Program-made: the position numbers and the translations under genes | Assembly: GCF_030545015.1 (NCBI RefSeq) | Contig: NZ_CP120653.1 | Location: 2,046,001-2,110,000 of the forward strand | Direction of reading: 5' to 3' | Length of the DNA: 64,000 bases | DNA from: Myroides sp. JBRI-B21084 | GTDB lineage: Bacteria > Bacteroidota > Bacteroidia > Flavobacteriales > Flavobacteriaceae | The notes under the pieces: model-generated | The model's input: the letters and a program-made list of their open reading frames with translations, nothing else | Told to the model about the DNA's origin: nothing | Databases searched by the model: none | Shown: positions 1 through 8,747 of the stretch, one piece after another | How the letters are laid out: each line of letters opens with the position of its first letter | How positions within the stretch are numbered: position 1 is the first letter of the stretch

Positions 1-114
1 ATACAAAAGTGTGGGAGTATATAGATCATAATTTATTTTATAAAAAATAATAAACTATAACCATTAATAAAGGCAATTTAACATAACAATAGACAAAAAA
101 AAGCTTAAAAAAGT

Positions 115-123
115 TATTTTTGC
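115..123 (+). promoter_or_regulatory. Bacteroidota -7 promoter element before gpsA
   Basis: TATTTTTGC fits the Bacteroidota sigma-A -7 consensus TAnnTTTG(C). It ends 17 nt before the chosen gpsA ATG, which gives a leader of roughly 10 nt. No clear TTG -33 element is seen at the usual 19-20 nt distance. It also argues against the in-frame TTG at 120, which overlaps the element. Confidence 0.6.
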
Positions 124-140
124 AAATCAAACAAAAAAGA

Positions 141-1136
141 ATGATTAACAATCCAAAGTTTGCAGTAATTGGTGGCGGTAGTTGGGCAACGGCCATTGCA
201 AAAATGTTGTGCCATAACGTAGGCGAAATTGCCTGGTATATGCGCAACGAAACTGCAATTGAAGAATTAAAAGTTAATAAGCACAATCCCAATTATTTAA
301 GTTCGGTTGAGTTTGATACCGATCAATTAATATTAACCACCGATATCAATCAGGCAATTAGTTATGCCGATTACATTTTTTTTGCCATTCCATCTGCTTT
401 TTTAAGTAGCGAATTAGATAAACTTACCGTTTCTTTACAAGATAAAGTAATTATATCGGCAATTAAAGGAATTATTCCCGAAACAGGTTTAATTGTTGGG
501 CAACATTTTATTGAAAAATACAATATTGCTATTGATAATATTGCTGTAGTTGCTGGCCCTTGTCATGCCGAAGAAGTTGCTTTAGAGCGTTTGTCGTATC
601 TAACCATTGCAGGTGGTAATTTAGAAAAAGCCGAAGTGATTGCTAAAAGTTTGCGCAGCCATTATATAAAAGCAAAAACATCAGACGATGTAATTGGTAC
701 CGAATATGCAGCCATGTTAAAAAATATTTACGCAATTGCTGCGGGTATGGCACATGGTTTGGGTTATGGCGATAACTTTCAGGCGTTGTTAATTAGCAAT
801 GCTATTCGCGAAATGAAAAAATTTATTAAAAAAGTACATAAACTAAAACGCAATATTAACGATTCTGCTTACTTAGGCGATTTGTTAGTAACGGGTTATT
901 CGCTTTTTTCGCGCAACCGCATGTTTGGTAATATGATAGGTAAAGGGTACACCGTAATTTCTACAAAAATGGAAATGAATATGGTTGCCGAAGGGTATTA
1001 TGCTACCAAAAGTGCCTATTTAATGAATCAAAAATTAAAAGCCAAAACGCCTATTATTGATGCGGTTTATGATGTGCTTTACAACAATAAAGAACCTAAA
1101 AAAGTATTTAAAAGACTTACAGATAAATTAGACTAA
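141..1136 (+). CDS. gpsA: NAD(P)H-dependent glycerol-3-phosphate dehydrogenase
   Basis: Reduces dihydroxyacetone phosphate to sn-glycerol 3-phosphate in the cytoplasm, feeding phospholipid synthesis. The protein is 331 aa, normal for the family. The N-terminal Rossmann motif is GGGSWATAIAKM, followed by the conserved segment GPCHAEEV and the catalytic-lysine region MLKNIYAIAAGM, with the helical C-terminal domain complete. The start is the ATG at 141. The ORF can be extended seven codons to a TTG at 120, but that would place the start inside the promoter element and before the usual short N terminus. A TerC-family gene follows after 4 nt, so the two are probably cotranscribed. Function is secure from the motifs. 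Confidence 0.95.
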   Translation: MINNPKFAVIGGGSWATAIAKMLCHNVGEIAWYMRNETAIEELKVNKHNPNYLSSVEFDTDQLILTTDINQAISYADYIFFAIPSAFLSSELDKLTVSLQDKVIISAIKGIIPETGLIVGQHFIEKYNIAIDNIAVVAGPCHAEEVALERLSYLTIAGGNLEKAEVIAKSLRSHYIKAKTSDDVIGTEYAAMLKNIYAIAAGMAHGLGYGDNFQALLISNAIREMKKFIKKVHKLKRNINDSAYLGDLLVTGYSLFSRNRMFGNMIGKGYTVISTKMEMNMVAEGYYATKSAYLMNQKLKAKTPIIDAVYDVLYNNKEPKKVFKRLTDKLD

Positions 1137-1140
1137 AACA

Positions 1141-2172
1141 ATGAAAAACTTACCCGATGATCATTTAATTAACCACCCTTGGCTTATTGGTGGCTTTGCA
1201 ATTGCAGTTGTAATTATGCTTTTGCTAGATTTGGGAATATTTAATAAAAAAAGCCACACTATTTCTAATAAAGAAGCCCTATCGTGGACAATTGTTTGGA
1301 TTACCCTTTCAATGGTTTTTAGCGGCGTGGTGTATTGGGTACTTGATAAACCTTACGGTATTACCGATAACTTTGCTAAATACCAAGCGGCTTATTGGAT
1401 TGAAAAAGCACTTTCGGTTGATAACCTTTTTGTGTTTATTTTAGTATTTAAATTTTTTAAAATCCCTAAAGATTATCAGCACAAAGTATTGTTCTGGGGT
1501 ATTTTAGGAGCTTTGTTTTTTAGAGCAATATTTATTTTTGCGGGTGTAGAATTAATTAAATTAACTTACATAGATTTACCGTTTTTAGGGATTGACCCTG
1601 AAACAGGCGGTCCACGTCAGTTAAACATTGTATTATTTGTTTTTGGAATTTTCTTAATTTTTGCGGGTATCAAATCATGGGCTTCTAACAATCACGAAGA
1701 CGAGGAAGAAGGTGCCGATTTATCTAGAAACTTTGGTGTACGCATTGTTCATGCATTTTTTAAAGTAACCAAAGGCTTTCATGGCGATAAATTTTTTACT
1801 GTAGAAAACGGTGTAAAAATGGTAACCCCATTATTTGTTGCTTTAGCTGTAATTGAAATTACCGATTTGGTTTTTGCAGTTGATAGCATACCAGCTATTT
1901 TTGCTATTGCACCAGACGATCCATTCATATTATACACATCAAACATATTTGCTATTTTAGGTTTGCGTTCTATGTATTTTTTACTAGCAAATTCAATGGA
2001 TATGTTTTCTAAATTACATTATGGTTTAGCTGTAATTTTAGCATTTATTGGTGTAAAAATGATTATTATGCCTTATTACCATTTCGATTCTTCCATATCG
2101 TTAGCAATTATTGGTTCGGTATTGGCTATTTCAGTTATTTGGTCGTTACTTTCAAATAAAAAGGCACATTAA
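1141..2172 (+). CDS. TerC/Alx family integral membrane protein
   Basis: A 343-aa inner-membrane protein with about nine hydrophobic helices. It carries TerC-family acidic membrane motifs, seen as EKALSVDNLFVF near residue 90 and EITDLVFAVDSIPAIFAI near residue 245. The family is linked to tellurite resistance and to manganese export or metalation of exported proteins, and acidic residues in these motifs are thought to bind cations. A DEEEGAD acidic stretch in a cytoplasmic loop is local to this protein. It lies 4 nt after gpsA and ends at a strong terminator. The family call is firm; the transported ion is not shown by the sequence. Confidence 0.88.
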   Translation: MKNLPDDHLINHPWLIGGFAIAVVIMLLLDLGIFNKKSHTISNKEALSWTIVWITLSMVFSGVVYWVLDKPYGITDNFAKYQAAYWIEKALSVDNLFVFILVFKFFKIPKDYQHKVLFWGILGALFFRAIFIFAGVELIKLTYIDLPFLGIDPETGGPRQLNIVLFVFGIFLIFAGIKSWASNNHEDEEEGADLSRNFGVRIVHAFFKVTKGFHGDKFFTVENGVKMVTPLFVALAVIEITDLVFAVDSIPAIFAIAPDDPFILYTSNIFAILGLRSMYFLLANSMDMFSKLHYGLAVILAFIGVKMIIMPYYHFDSSISLAIIGSVLAISVIWSLLSNKKAH

Positions 2173-2193
2173 AATCTTAATAAAGCACATAAA

Positions 2194-2228
2194 AATACCC
2201 CAAATAGCTTGAAGTTAATTGGGGTATT
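2194..2228. terminator. Bidirectional intrinsic terminator
   Basis: Perfect 10-bp stem AATACCCCAA / TTGGGGTATT (2194-2203 with 2219-2228), 15-nt loop, A-rich before and T-rich after. It sits between the ends of the TerC-family gene (plus) and the next gene (minus) and can serve both. Confidence 0.8.
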
Positions 2229-2245
2229 ATTTTATTAATGTTTTT

Positions 2246-2653
2246 TTACTTTAACAAAACACCACGTAAATTGGTACCAGGTATATCGCTTAAAGCATTT
2301 TTATTAATGGTATTGGTTTTAAAAACAAAGGTTTTATCGTACATTTTGTTATCTAAAAAATATGTAACTGCAAATTCATTATTTAATTGCAATACATTGT
2401 TTTCTAAAAGTTCAATTTTTATTAAGGTGTTTGGAGCTACTTCTTTAAAAGCATGACGAAAAGTACCTGTTTTTCTAGGTTCGTTATTAATAACTCCATA
2501 AGCACGTGATACTGCCAAAACCATTTCAAGCGTATTTGCAGTGTTGTTAACTAAATAAACATACCAACTGTTCTCCTGAAAATCTTCATTCCATTCTGGG
2601 ATTGCTGCTAAAAAAACATTTTCCGATTTTGGAAAATCAATATCTTTTTTCAT
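2246..2653 (-). CDS. Conserved hypothetical protein, Flavobacteriaceae type
   Basis: A soluble 135-aa protein without signal peptide or membrane segment. The start is the ATG at 2653. It resembles a small conserved flavobacterial family, with an aromatic NSWYVYLVNN stretch near residue 29 and alternating beta-like segments suggesting an all-beta fold. I recall relatives being labelled as phenylalanyl-tRNA synthetase subunits in some genomes; nothing here looks like a tRNA synthetase, so that label would be a misannotation. It is a single-gene unit facing the gpsA/terC pair, with divergent sprE beyond its 5' end. No function can be assigned. The plus-strand ORF across it is a shadow. Confidence 0.75.
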   Translation of the reverse strand: MKKDIDFPKSENVFLAAIPEWNEDFQENSWYVYLVNNTANTLEMVLAVSRAYGVINNEPRKTGTFRHAFKEVAPNTLIKIELLENNVLQLNNEFAVTYFLDNKMYDKTFVFKTNTINKNALSDIPGTNLRGVLLK

Positions 2654-2904
2654 GTATTAAAATTAAAAGTGCAAAATAAACGAAATCTTTTCAACAAAAG
2701 TCATTTATTACGCTTTTTAGTAAAAAAAGAAGCAAATGGTTACGGCTAAGCACTAAACAAAAAAAATATTAATATGAAAAATGTTCATTGTTTTTACTAT
2801 TTTTACACATTAATGTACAGAACATTAAGTTTAATTTACGAATTAAATTAAAATTTAGTATACGAAAATTTGTGTTTTTTAGTTATTGTAAAAAAATAGA
2901 TCTA

Positions 2905-5472
2905 TTGAAAACTTTTTTATTTAAATATGCACCTGTAGCGTTAATTGTTTTGGTTGTCATTGCTTGTTCTACCGAAAAAGCGGGCTTTGCAAACAAGCGC
3001 TATCATGCCACCACCACAAAATACAACGTGCTTTACAATGGTACAACTGCTTACGACAGAGGGTTACTAGAATTAAAGAAAAAACACGTTGACGATTTTT
3101 CTAACATCATTTCAGTTGAACCTGAACAAAAAAACGAAGAAGCACTAATAATTACTGGAACAGCAGATAAAAGTCCACATTTTAAGCGCGCTGAAGACAA
3201 AGCTGTTAAAGCGGCTCAAAAGCACGCTATAAATATTGCTGGTAAAGAACATAACCCACAAATGGATGAGGTTTATATGTTACTTGGTAAAGCGCGTTAT
3301 CACGATTTGCGTTTTGTACCTGCTGTTGAAGCATTTAACTATGTGATTTTAAAATATCCAGACAGCGACTTATTTTACGATGCTTTGGTTTGGAAAGAAA
3401 AAACAAATTTAAAATTAGAGTACCACGGTTTAGCATTAGAAAATTTAAAGAAAATTTTAAAAGAAAGTGAATCAAAAATGAAAAAGCAAACCCAAGCCGA
3501 TGCTTATGCAACATTGGCGCAAGGGTATATGCATTTACAACATTTAGATTCGGCAAAAATGCCTTTGCAAAAAGCAATTGATTTAACAAGTGATACCGAT
3601 GAAAAAGCGCGTTATACTTATATTTTAGGACAATTAAACAGCAAAACAGGTCAAAAAAGTGATGCAATTAAAAACTTTCAAGACGTAATTGATTACAACC
3701 GTAGAGTTTCTAGAGCTTTAGTTATTAATGCACATGCCGAAAAATTTGCCAATCAAGACATAACTTCAATTGATACAACTGCTTTTGTTCGCGAATATTT
3801 ATCACTTTTAAACGATCGTGAAAACCGTGCGTATGCCGATATCATTTTTCATCAGCTTGGTGTAATGCACGAAGCTTTTAATAAAAGCGATCGTGCAATA
3901 AAAGACTATAACATGTCTTTAAAAGTAAACAAAACAAACGAATATGTTAAAGTTGCCAATTATAACAAATTAGCAAATATTTACTACCAAAAAAAGCAAT
4001 TTGAAACTGCGGGTATGTATTACGATTCTACTTTAGTATACATGAATCCAATGTCGCGCGAATACGTACAAGTAAAGCGCAAACGCAACAATTTGGTTGA
4101 TATTGTTAAGTACGAAAAAATTGCTCGTACAAACGACAGTATCTTAAATTTAGTTAATAAAAACGATACACAACGTCGTGCCGAAATTGAAAAATTAATT
4201 ACTCAATTAAAAGCCGATGATGCCAAAGCACAACAAGCCGCACAGGCTGCAAATGCGCCACAAACTAACACAAATGCACCTAGCACAGGTAAAGCTTCAA
4301 GTTTTTACTTTTACAACACTACAACGGTGCAACAAGGTATTAATGATTTTACAAAAAAATGGGGCAATCGTACGTTAGCCGATAATTGGCGATGGAGTTC
4401 AATTGCATCAACAGGTAATGCTGCAAGTATAGCTGCAAATGCAACAAACAACAATCAAGCAAATGCAACTCAAAACAACAATGCAAATGCTTCGGTTTAT
4501 GACCCTTCAGTTGCACGCTATAATGTTGATTTTTACTTAAAACAAATTCCAACCGATTCTAAAGAATTAAGTAAAATTAAAACCGATCGCGATAATGCGT
4601 ATTATCAACTAGGATTGTTGTACAGCGATCGTTTAGAAGAATACCAAGTGGCAGCTGGTAAATTAGAACATTTACTAGCTACAAAACCCGAAGTTGGTTT
4701 AATAGAGCCTGCTAAATACCACTTGTATAAAATTTATTTAAAAATAGATCCGGCTAAAGCGCAAGCAATGTTAAATGATTTAAAGAAAAATCATCCAAAT
4801 TCGCGCTATACCAAAGTAGCATTAAATCCAAAAGAAGTTCTTACTGCGGATGGATCGCCAACAGATGAATACAACAAAATTTACCGTTTATATGCAAACG
4901 GTGCGTATTATGAAACTTTACAAGCCTTAGATGCTAAAATACCTACAGTAATTGGCGATGGAATTGTAAGTAAATACGAATTGTTAAAGGCTATGACTAT
5001 TGGTAAATTACGCGGTTTAACCAATTACCGCGAAGCATTAGAATTTGTAGCTTTAACATATCCAACCACAAAAGAAGGTAAAGAAGCAGAGCGTATTATT
5101 GCAAAAGATTTGCCTAAACTTCACAAATTGGCATTTAAACGTGATTTGTCTAAAAACATAAAAATGATTTATAAAGTATCGTATCCGTTAACTGCAGAAG
5201 GCGCGGCTTTAAAAGATAAATTACAAAAATATGCCAACGACCGTAGTCATACCGGTTTAAGTTTTAGTGCGGATATGTACGATGATTCAACTATTTTCTT
5301 AGTGTTACACGGTGTAAAATCGGGTAATATTGCAAAATCGGCACAAATGTATTTAGAATTAGATAAAGAATACGGCATTAAACAAAATCCCGTTTTAATA
5401 AGTACCGATGATTATGGAGTAATACTTATTAAGAAAAATTGGGATGAATATATGAAATTGCTTACTAATTAA
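2905..5472 (+). CDS. sprE: SprE/PorW-type TPR lipoprotein of gliding and type IX secretion
   Basis: Cell-envelope lipoprotein required for gliding motility and type IX secretion in Flavobacterium (SprE; PorW in Porphyromonas). The 855-aa product begins with a lipoprotein signal ending at VVIAC. It then carries the conserved KYNVLYNG segment, many tetratricopeptide-like helical pairs (roughly residues 100-400 and 560-800), and an Asn/Ala-rich low-complexity linker near residues 450-530. The start is judged to be the TTG at 2905, giving a normal MKTFLFKY signal peptide. The reading frame extends 39 codons further upstream, but that stretch does not look like a signal peptide and no ATG is present. 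The stop shares its last A with the atpZ start, so sprE may be cotranscribed with the ATP synthase genes. Confidence 0.9.
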   Translation: MKTFLFKYAPVALIVLVVIACSTEKAGFANKRYHATTTKYNVLYNGTTAYDRGLLELKKKHVDDFSNIISVEPEQKNEEALIITGTADKSPHFKRAEDKAVKAAQKHAINIAGKEHNPQMDEVYMLLGKARYHDLRFVPAVEAFNYVILKYPDSDLFYDALVWKEKTNLKLEYHGLALENLKKILKESESKMKKQTQADAYATLAQGYMHLQHLDSAKMPLQKAIDLTSDTDEKARYTYILGQLNSKTGQKSDAIKNFQDVIDYNRRVSRALVINAHAEKFANQDITSIDTTAFVREYLSLLNDRENRAYADIIFHQLGVMHEAFNKSDRAIKDYNMSLKVNKTNEYVKVANYNKLANIYYQKKQFETAGMYYDSTLVYMNPMSREYVQVKRKRNNLVDIVKYEKIARTNDSILNLVNKNDTQRRAEIEKLITQLKADDAKAQQAAQAANAPQTNTNAPSTGKASSFYFYNTTTVQQGINDFTKKWGNRTLADNWRWSSIASTGNAASIAANATNNNQANATQNNNANASVYDPSVARYNVDFYLKQIPTDSKELSKIKTDRDNAYYQLGLLYSDRLEEYQVAAGKLEHLLATKPEVGLIEPAKYHLYKIYLKIDPAKAQAMLNDLKKNHPNSRYTKVALNPKEVLTADGSPTDEYNKIYRLYANGAYYETLQALDAKIPTVIGDGIVSKYELLKAMTIGKLRGLTNYREALEFVALTYPTTKEGKEAERIIAKDLPKLHKLAFKRDLSKNIKMIYKVSYPLTAEGAALKDKLQKYANDRSHTGLSFSADMYDDSTIFLVLHGVKSGNIAKSAQMYLELDKEYGIKQNPVLISTDDYGVILIKKNWDEYMKLLTN

Positions 5473-5696
5473 TGAATAATAAAAGGCCAATACATAACAA
5501 TAAATGGTTTGTTTTTACCACTATACCCGTACAAATGGGTGCAACCATTTATGTGTTTTACCTAATTGGTACCTGGCTTGATAAAAAATACCTTATTCAT
5601 GCTAATTGGGGAACAAAAAGTGTAACTTTGCTGGGCGTTTTTTTAGCAATGTATCAAGTAATTAATCAAGTAAATAAACTTAATAAAAATGGGTAA
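5472..5696 (+). CDS. atpZ: AtpZ/AtpI family ATP synthase accessory protein
   Basis: A 74-aa membrane protein with two predicted helices (about residues 18-35 and 46-64). The helices are separated by a short polar loop containing GTWLDKKYL, matching the AtpZ/AtpI family found ahead of F-type ATP synthase genes, where members help c-ring assembly or Mg2+ supply. It overlaps the sprE stop by one base and the next gene by eight bases, so translation is likely coupled. The role is inferred from family and position; which of the two sub-families it belongs to is not certain. Confidence 0.8.
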   Translation: MNNKRPIHNNKWFVFTTIPVQMGATIYVFYLIGTWLDKKYLIHANWGTKSVTLLGVFLAMYQVINQVNKLNKNG

Positions 5697-6096
5697 AGCG
5701 TTTCCTTATCTATCACAACTTTTAATTTTAGCTTTAATAGCATTAGGCTTGCATTTTTTAATGAATTCTATAACAAAAGATTTGCCTTTTTGGAACACAG
5801 CTCATATGCACCTTTGGCAAATATATGCACTGCAGTTTTTGTTATCGGCGTTAGTTGTTTTGGGTGTTGTTGGCGTAGGAAAAGCAATGCCTAATAATTT
5901 AGGTTTTGTTTTTTTAGGATTTTTAACTTTAAAAATTTTAGCAAATTATTTAGTATTGCAACCTATATTAAAAACCGAAGCATTTAGTAACTTTTTTAAA
6001 TACAACTATTTAATAGTGTTTTTTCTGTTTATGTTTTTTGACGTGTACGTAACATTTCGCATTTTAAATCAAAGTTTTTCGTCAAAAAATAATTAA
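5689..6096 (+). CDS. Small four-helix membrane protein in the ATP synthase locus (DUF6168-like?)
   Basis: A 135-aa protein with four predicted transmembrane helices (about residues 8-25, 42-62, 70-90 and 105-125) and few charged residues. It overlaps atpZ by 8 nt and lies immediately before atpB, the place where other bacteria carry atpI. It resembles a small flavobacterial membrane family that I believe is called DUF6168, but I cannot confirm that here. By position it could assist assembly of the Fo sector or anchor it in the membrane. It has no catalytic motif. The coding call is firm, the function unknown. Confidence 0.7.
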   Translation: MGKAFPYLSQLLILALIALGLHFLMNSITKDLPFWNTAHMHLWQIYALQFLLSALVVLGVVGVGKAMPNNLGFVFLGFLTLKILANYLVLQPILKTEAFSNFFKYNYLIVFFLFMFFDVYVTFRILNQSFSSKNN

Positions 6097-6140
6097 TAAA
6101 AAAAAGTTGAAATAGTTCTGTGCTGAAAAGATAATTATTG

Positions 6141-6149
6141 TATTTTTGC
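6141..6149 (+). promoter_or_regulatory. -7 promoter element for the atpBEFHAG cluster
   Basis: TATTTTTGC is a full match to TAnnTTTGC. It lies 36 nt before the atpB ATG at 6186, giving a leader near 30 nt, and implies that atpB onward can be transcribed separately from sprE-atpZ. The TTG at 6138 that could extend atpB lies upstream of this element. Confidence 0.6.
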
Positions 6150-6185
6150 ACAAAATTTTTGAACCACAAAAAATTGAACCACGGT

Positions 6186-7334
6186 ATGGTGACTATTAAA
6201 AAATCACTTCATTTGCTTACAGCGGCTTTATTTGCCTTGATGCCTTTGGTTTCAAGTGCAGAAACTCCGGTTACAACGGCACAAGATACGTTGCAACATG
6301 TTACAACTGAAGCTACACATGAAACCCACGAAGCGGTTGATCCAAGCTCTAAAGAGTTTGTAAAGGCGTACACACAACATCACTTAATGGATGATCATTA
6401 TTATTCATTTTATGCTGATGCAGAACACCACAAACATTATGGTTTTGGCTTACCTGTTATTTTAATTGATAACGGTTTAAAAGTATTCTTATCTACAGAA
6501 GATTTTGTTTACAACGGTAAAGTTGTAGAAAACGGTGGGCAACACTATGTGTACAACCACGGTAAAATTTATAAAACCGATGCAACTGGTGCATTAAACT
6601 TTGATGAACACCACCATGCAACAAACGAAAAACCTTTTGATATTTCAATTACTAAAAACGTATTTGGTTTATTGTTAGCAACTATATTGTTGTTTTTAGG
6701 TTTTACAGCATTAGCAAAAACATACAAAGCATCGCCAAACAATTTACCAAAAGGTTTAGCACGTGCTTTAGAACCATTGGTTATTTATGTTCGCGATGAA
6801 ATGGCAAGACCAAACATTGGCGATAAAAAATACAAAAAATACATGCCTTACTTATTATCGGTATTCTTTTTAATCTTTTTATTAAACTTATTAGGTTTAA
6901 CACCCCTAGGGTTAAACGTTACAGGTAATATTTCGGTAACAGTTTGTTTAGCAATATTTACCTTTTTATATGTAAATATTAGTGGTAATGCAGACTATTG
7001 GAAGCACATTTTTTGGATGCCAGGTGTGCCGTGGCCAATGAAAATTGTTTTAGCACCAATTGAGGTTTTAGGTATGTTTACTAAACCATTCTCGTTATTA
7101 ATTCGTTTGTTTGCTAATATCACAGCAGGTCACTCGGTAGTAATGGGCTTAATTGCAGTAGCGTTTGTAATGAAACAAACTTTATCAACGCCAGGTGCAG
7201 TAGGTGTATCGTTCTTATTAACATTATTCTTAACGGTGTTAGAATTGTTAGTAGCCTTTTTACAAGCGTTCATTTTTACAATGTTATCATCATTGTTTAT
7301 AGGTTCTGCTGTACAAGAGCACGATCACCATTAA
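6186..7334 (+). CDS. atpB: F-type ATP synthase subunit a
   Basis: Fo proton-channel subunit in the inner membrane. The 382-aa protein has a signal peptide (MVTIKKSLHLLTAALF... ending near VSSAET) and a His-rich periplasmic N-terminal region of about 140 residues. Both are typical of Bacteroidota subunit a and absent from E. coli. The helical core follows. The conserved channel helix contains RLFANITAGHSVV with the essential arginine, and the final helix region has LVAFLQAFIFTML. The ATG at 6186 gives the signal peptide; an upstream TTG at 6138 is rejected because it precedes the promoter element. It is followed by atpE after 50 nt. Confidence 0.95.
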   Translation: MVTIKKSLHLLTAALFALMPLVSSAETPVTTAQDTLQHVTTEATHETHEAVDPSSKEFVKAYTQHHLMDDHYYSFYADAEHHKHYGFGLPVILIDNGLKVFLSTEDFVYNGKVVENGGQHYVYNHGKIYKTDATGALNFDEHHHATNEKPFDISITKNVFGLLLATILLFLGFTALAKTYKASPNNLPKGLARALEPLVIYVRDEMARPNIGDKKYKKYMPYLLSVFFLIFLLNLLGLTPLGLNVTGNISVTVCLAIFTFLYVNISGNADYWKHIFWMPGVPWPMKIVLAPIEVLGMFTKPFSLLIRLFANITAGHSVVMGLIAVAFVMKQTLSTPGAVGVSFLLTLFLTVLELLVAFLQAFIFTMLSSLFIGSAVQEHDHH

Positions 7335-7384
7335 TAGAAAAAAGAGTATAAAAATTTTGTTTAATTATATATAAATCATTTATT

Positions 7385-7579
7385 ATGACAATTCCAAATT
7401 TAGTAGGTGCTGGTTTAATCGTTATCGGAGCAGGAATCGGTTTAGGTAAAATTGGTGGTTCTGCAATGGACGCTATTGCTCGTCAGCCAGAAGCTGCTGG
7501 AAAAATCCAAACTGCGATGATCATCATCGGAGCGTTATTAGAAGGTTTAGCATTCGGTGCTTTAATCTTAGGAGCTTAA
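7385..7579 (+). CDS. atpE: F-type ATP synthase subunit c
   Basis: c-ring subunit: 64 aa forming a two-helix hairpin with a glycine-rich first helix (GAGIGLGKIGG), the polar ARQPE loop at residues 32-36 and the ion-carrying glutamate E53 in ALLEGLAFGALI. Residue 54 is Gly, not the Ser/Thr of Na+-binding c subunits, so a proton-driven ring is the natural reading. The codons are unusually rich in GGA, ATC and GCT compared with neighbours, as expected for a protein made in many copies per complex. A 12-bp hairpin follows the stop codon. Confidence 0.96.
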   Translation: MTIPNLVGAGLIVIGAGIGLGKIGGSAMDAIARQPEAAGKIQTAMIIIGALLEGLAFGALILGA

Positions 7580-7585
7580 TTAAAA

Positions 7586-7622
7586 AAACAATATCTGTAA
7601 CGGTTGGTTGCAGATATTGTTT
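7586..7622 (+). promoter_or_regulatory. Intercistronic hairpin after atpE
   Basis: Perfect 12-bp stem AAACAATATCTG / CAGATATTGTTT (7586-7597 with 7611-7622) around a 13-nt loop in the atpE-atpF gap. There is no long U-tract, so it is more likely an mRNA stability or partial-attenuation element than a full terminator. This would suit the higher stoichiometry of subunit c. Confidence 0.6.
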
Positions 7623-7668
7623 AATTAAACAAAACAATTACAAATAAATTTACATTTTAATAGATATA

Positions 7669-8169
7669 ATGGAAAAGTTAATCAACGATTTTAGTTTAGG
7701 TTTATTCTTTTGGCAGGCAATCATTTTATTGGTAATTATTTTCTTATTAGGAAAATTTGCTTGGAAACCAATTGTTAATGCTTTAGAAGCACGCGAAGAA
7801 GGTATTGCTGATGCTTTAGCTGCAGCAGAAAATGCAAAAAGAGAATTAACTAACTTAAAAGCAGATAACGAGAAGTTGTTAGCAGAAGCACGTGCAGAAC
7901 GTGACGCAATGTTAAAAGAAGCTCGTGATATGAGAGAAAAGTTAATTGCAGAGGCTAAAGAAGAAGCGCAAACAGCAGGTGCACAAATGATAGCACAAGC
8001 ACAAGCAACTATCCAAAACGAAAAGAACGCTGCAGTTGCTGATATTAAAAATCAAGTATCTACTTTATCAATTGATATTGCAGAAAAATTGTTAAAAGGC
8101 CAATTAGCCGATAAACAAGCACAAGAGCAATTGGTAGGTTCATTATTAAACGATATTAAATTAAATTAA
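7669..8169 (+). CDS. atpF: F-type ATP synthase subunit b
   Basis: Peripheral-stalk subunit, 166 aa. One N-terminal transmembrane helix (about residues 10-28, LGLFFWQAIILLVIIFLLGK) is followed by the conserved FAWKPI and then a long charged Ala/Glu/Lys coiled coil to the end. It dimerises and ties the Fo sector to F1 through subunit delta, whose gene follows after 9 nt. Length and architecture are normal for the family. It lies 89 nt after atpE. Confidence 0.95.
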   Translation: MEKLINDFSLGLFFWQAIILLVIIFLLGKFAWKPIVNALEAREEGIADALAAAENAKRELTNLKADNEKLLAEARAERDAMLKEARDMREKLIAEAKEEAQTAGAQMIAQAQATIQNEKNAAVADIKNQVSTLSIDIAEKLLKGQLADKQAQEQLVGSLLNDIKLN

Positions 8170-8178
8170 TACCACGTT

Positions 8179-8712
8179 ATGACGGGAACAAGAGCAGCCT
8201 TAAGATACGCTAAAGCAATTCTTGACGTGTCTAACGCAAAAGGAAATGCTGAAGTGGTAGGTGCAGATATGAAAAACATATCAACAGCTATTTCACAAAG
8301 CAGTGAGTTAAAGTTATTTTTAGAAAATCCAATCATCAAAGGAACCTCTAAATTAGCTGCCTTAAACGAAATTTTTGCTTCGGCTAACGCAGATACTAAA
8401 AACTTATTTTCGGTTTTATTACAAAACAAGCGTTTAGATATTTTAGAAGCTATTGCTGCACAATACGCAGTTTTATACGATGAATTAAAAGGTGTACAAG
8501 TGGCATACGTTACCACAGCAACCCCTTTAACTGCAGCTTTAGAAGCACAAGTTTTATCAAAAATAAAAGAATTGTCAACTAAAGATGTAACAATTGTTAA
8601 CGAAGTGAATGCCGATATCATTGGTGGTTTCATTATTCGTTTAGGCGATATGCAATACAACGCATCAATTGCAAACAAACTAAATCAATTAAAAAGAGAA
8701 TTTAATAATTAA
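8179..8712 (+). CDS. atpH: F-type ATP synthase subunit delta
   Basis: Peripheral-stalk protein of 177 aa that joins subunit b to the alpha3beta3 head. The N terminus RAALRYAKAILDVS is the conserved start of the family's helical domain. The C-terminal portion has the signature IIGGFIIRLGDMQYNASIAN near residues 151-170. It is located between atpF and atpA as in most ATP synthase operons. An opposite-strand ORF of 170 aa covering the same bases is a shadow. Confidence 0.95.
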   Translation: MTGTRAALRYAKAILDVSNAKGNAEVVGADMKNISTAISQSSELKLFLENPIIKGTSKLAALNEIFASANADTKNLFSVLLQNKRLDILEAIAAQYAVLYDELKGVQVAYVTTATPLTAALEAQVLSKIKELSTKDVTIVNEVNADIIGGFIIRLGDMQYNASIANKLNQLKREFNN

Positions 8713-8747
8713 AATCACCCACGGTAAACGTGATAAAATAAACAAAA

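Noticed and set aside
1..114. Gene at the left edge
   Set aside because: The stretch is very AT-rich with no coding frame I can support on either strand; the 84-aa minus frame is mainly the complement of the gpsA start.
2238..2456. 72-aa plus-strand frame after the TerC-family gene
   Set aside because: Begins just past the bidirectional terminator and is the complement of the conserved hypothetical on the minus strand.
7385..7579. Sodium-type c subunit
   Set aside because: The residue after the key glutamate is Gly, not Ser/Thr, and the other Na+ ligands are not seen, so a proton type is assumed.
8166..8678. 170-aa open frame on the minus strand across atpH
   Set aside because: Covers the same bases as a well-supported ATP synthase delta gene; no family resemblance and Ser/Thr/Ile-rich shadow composition.
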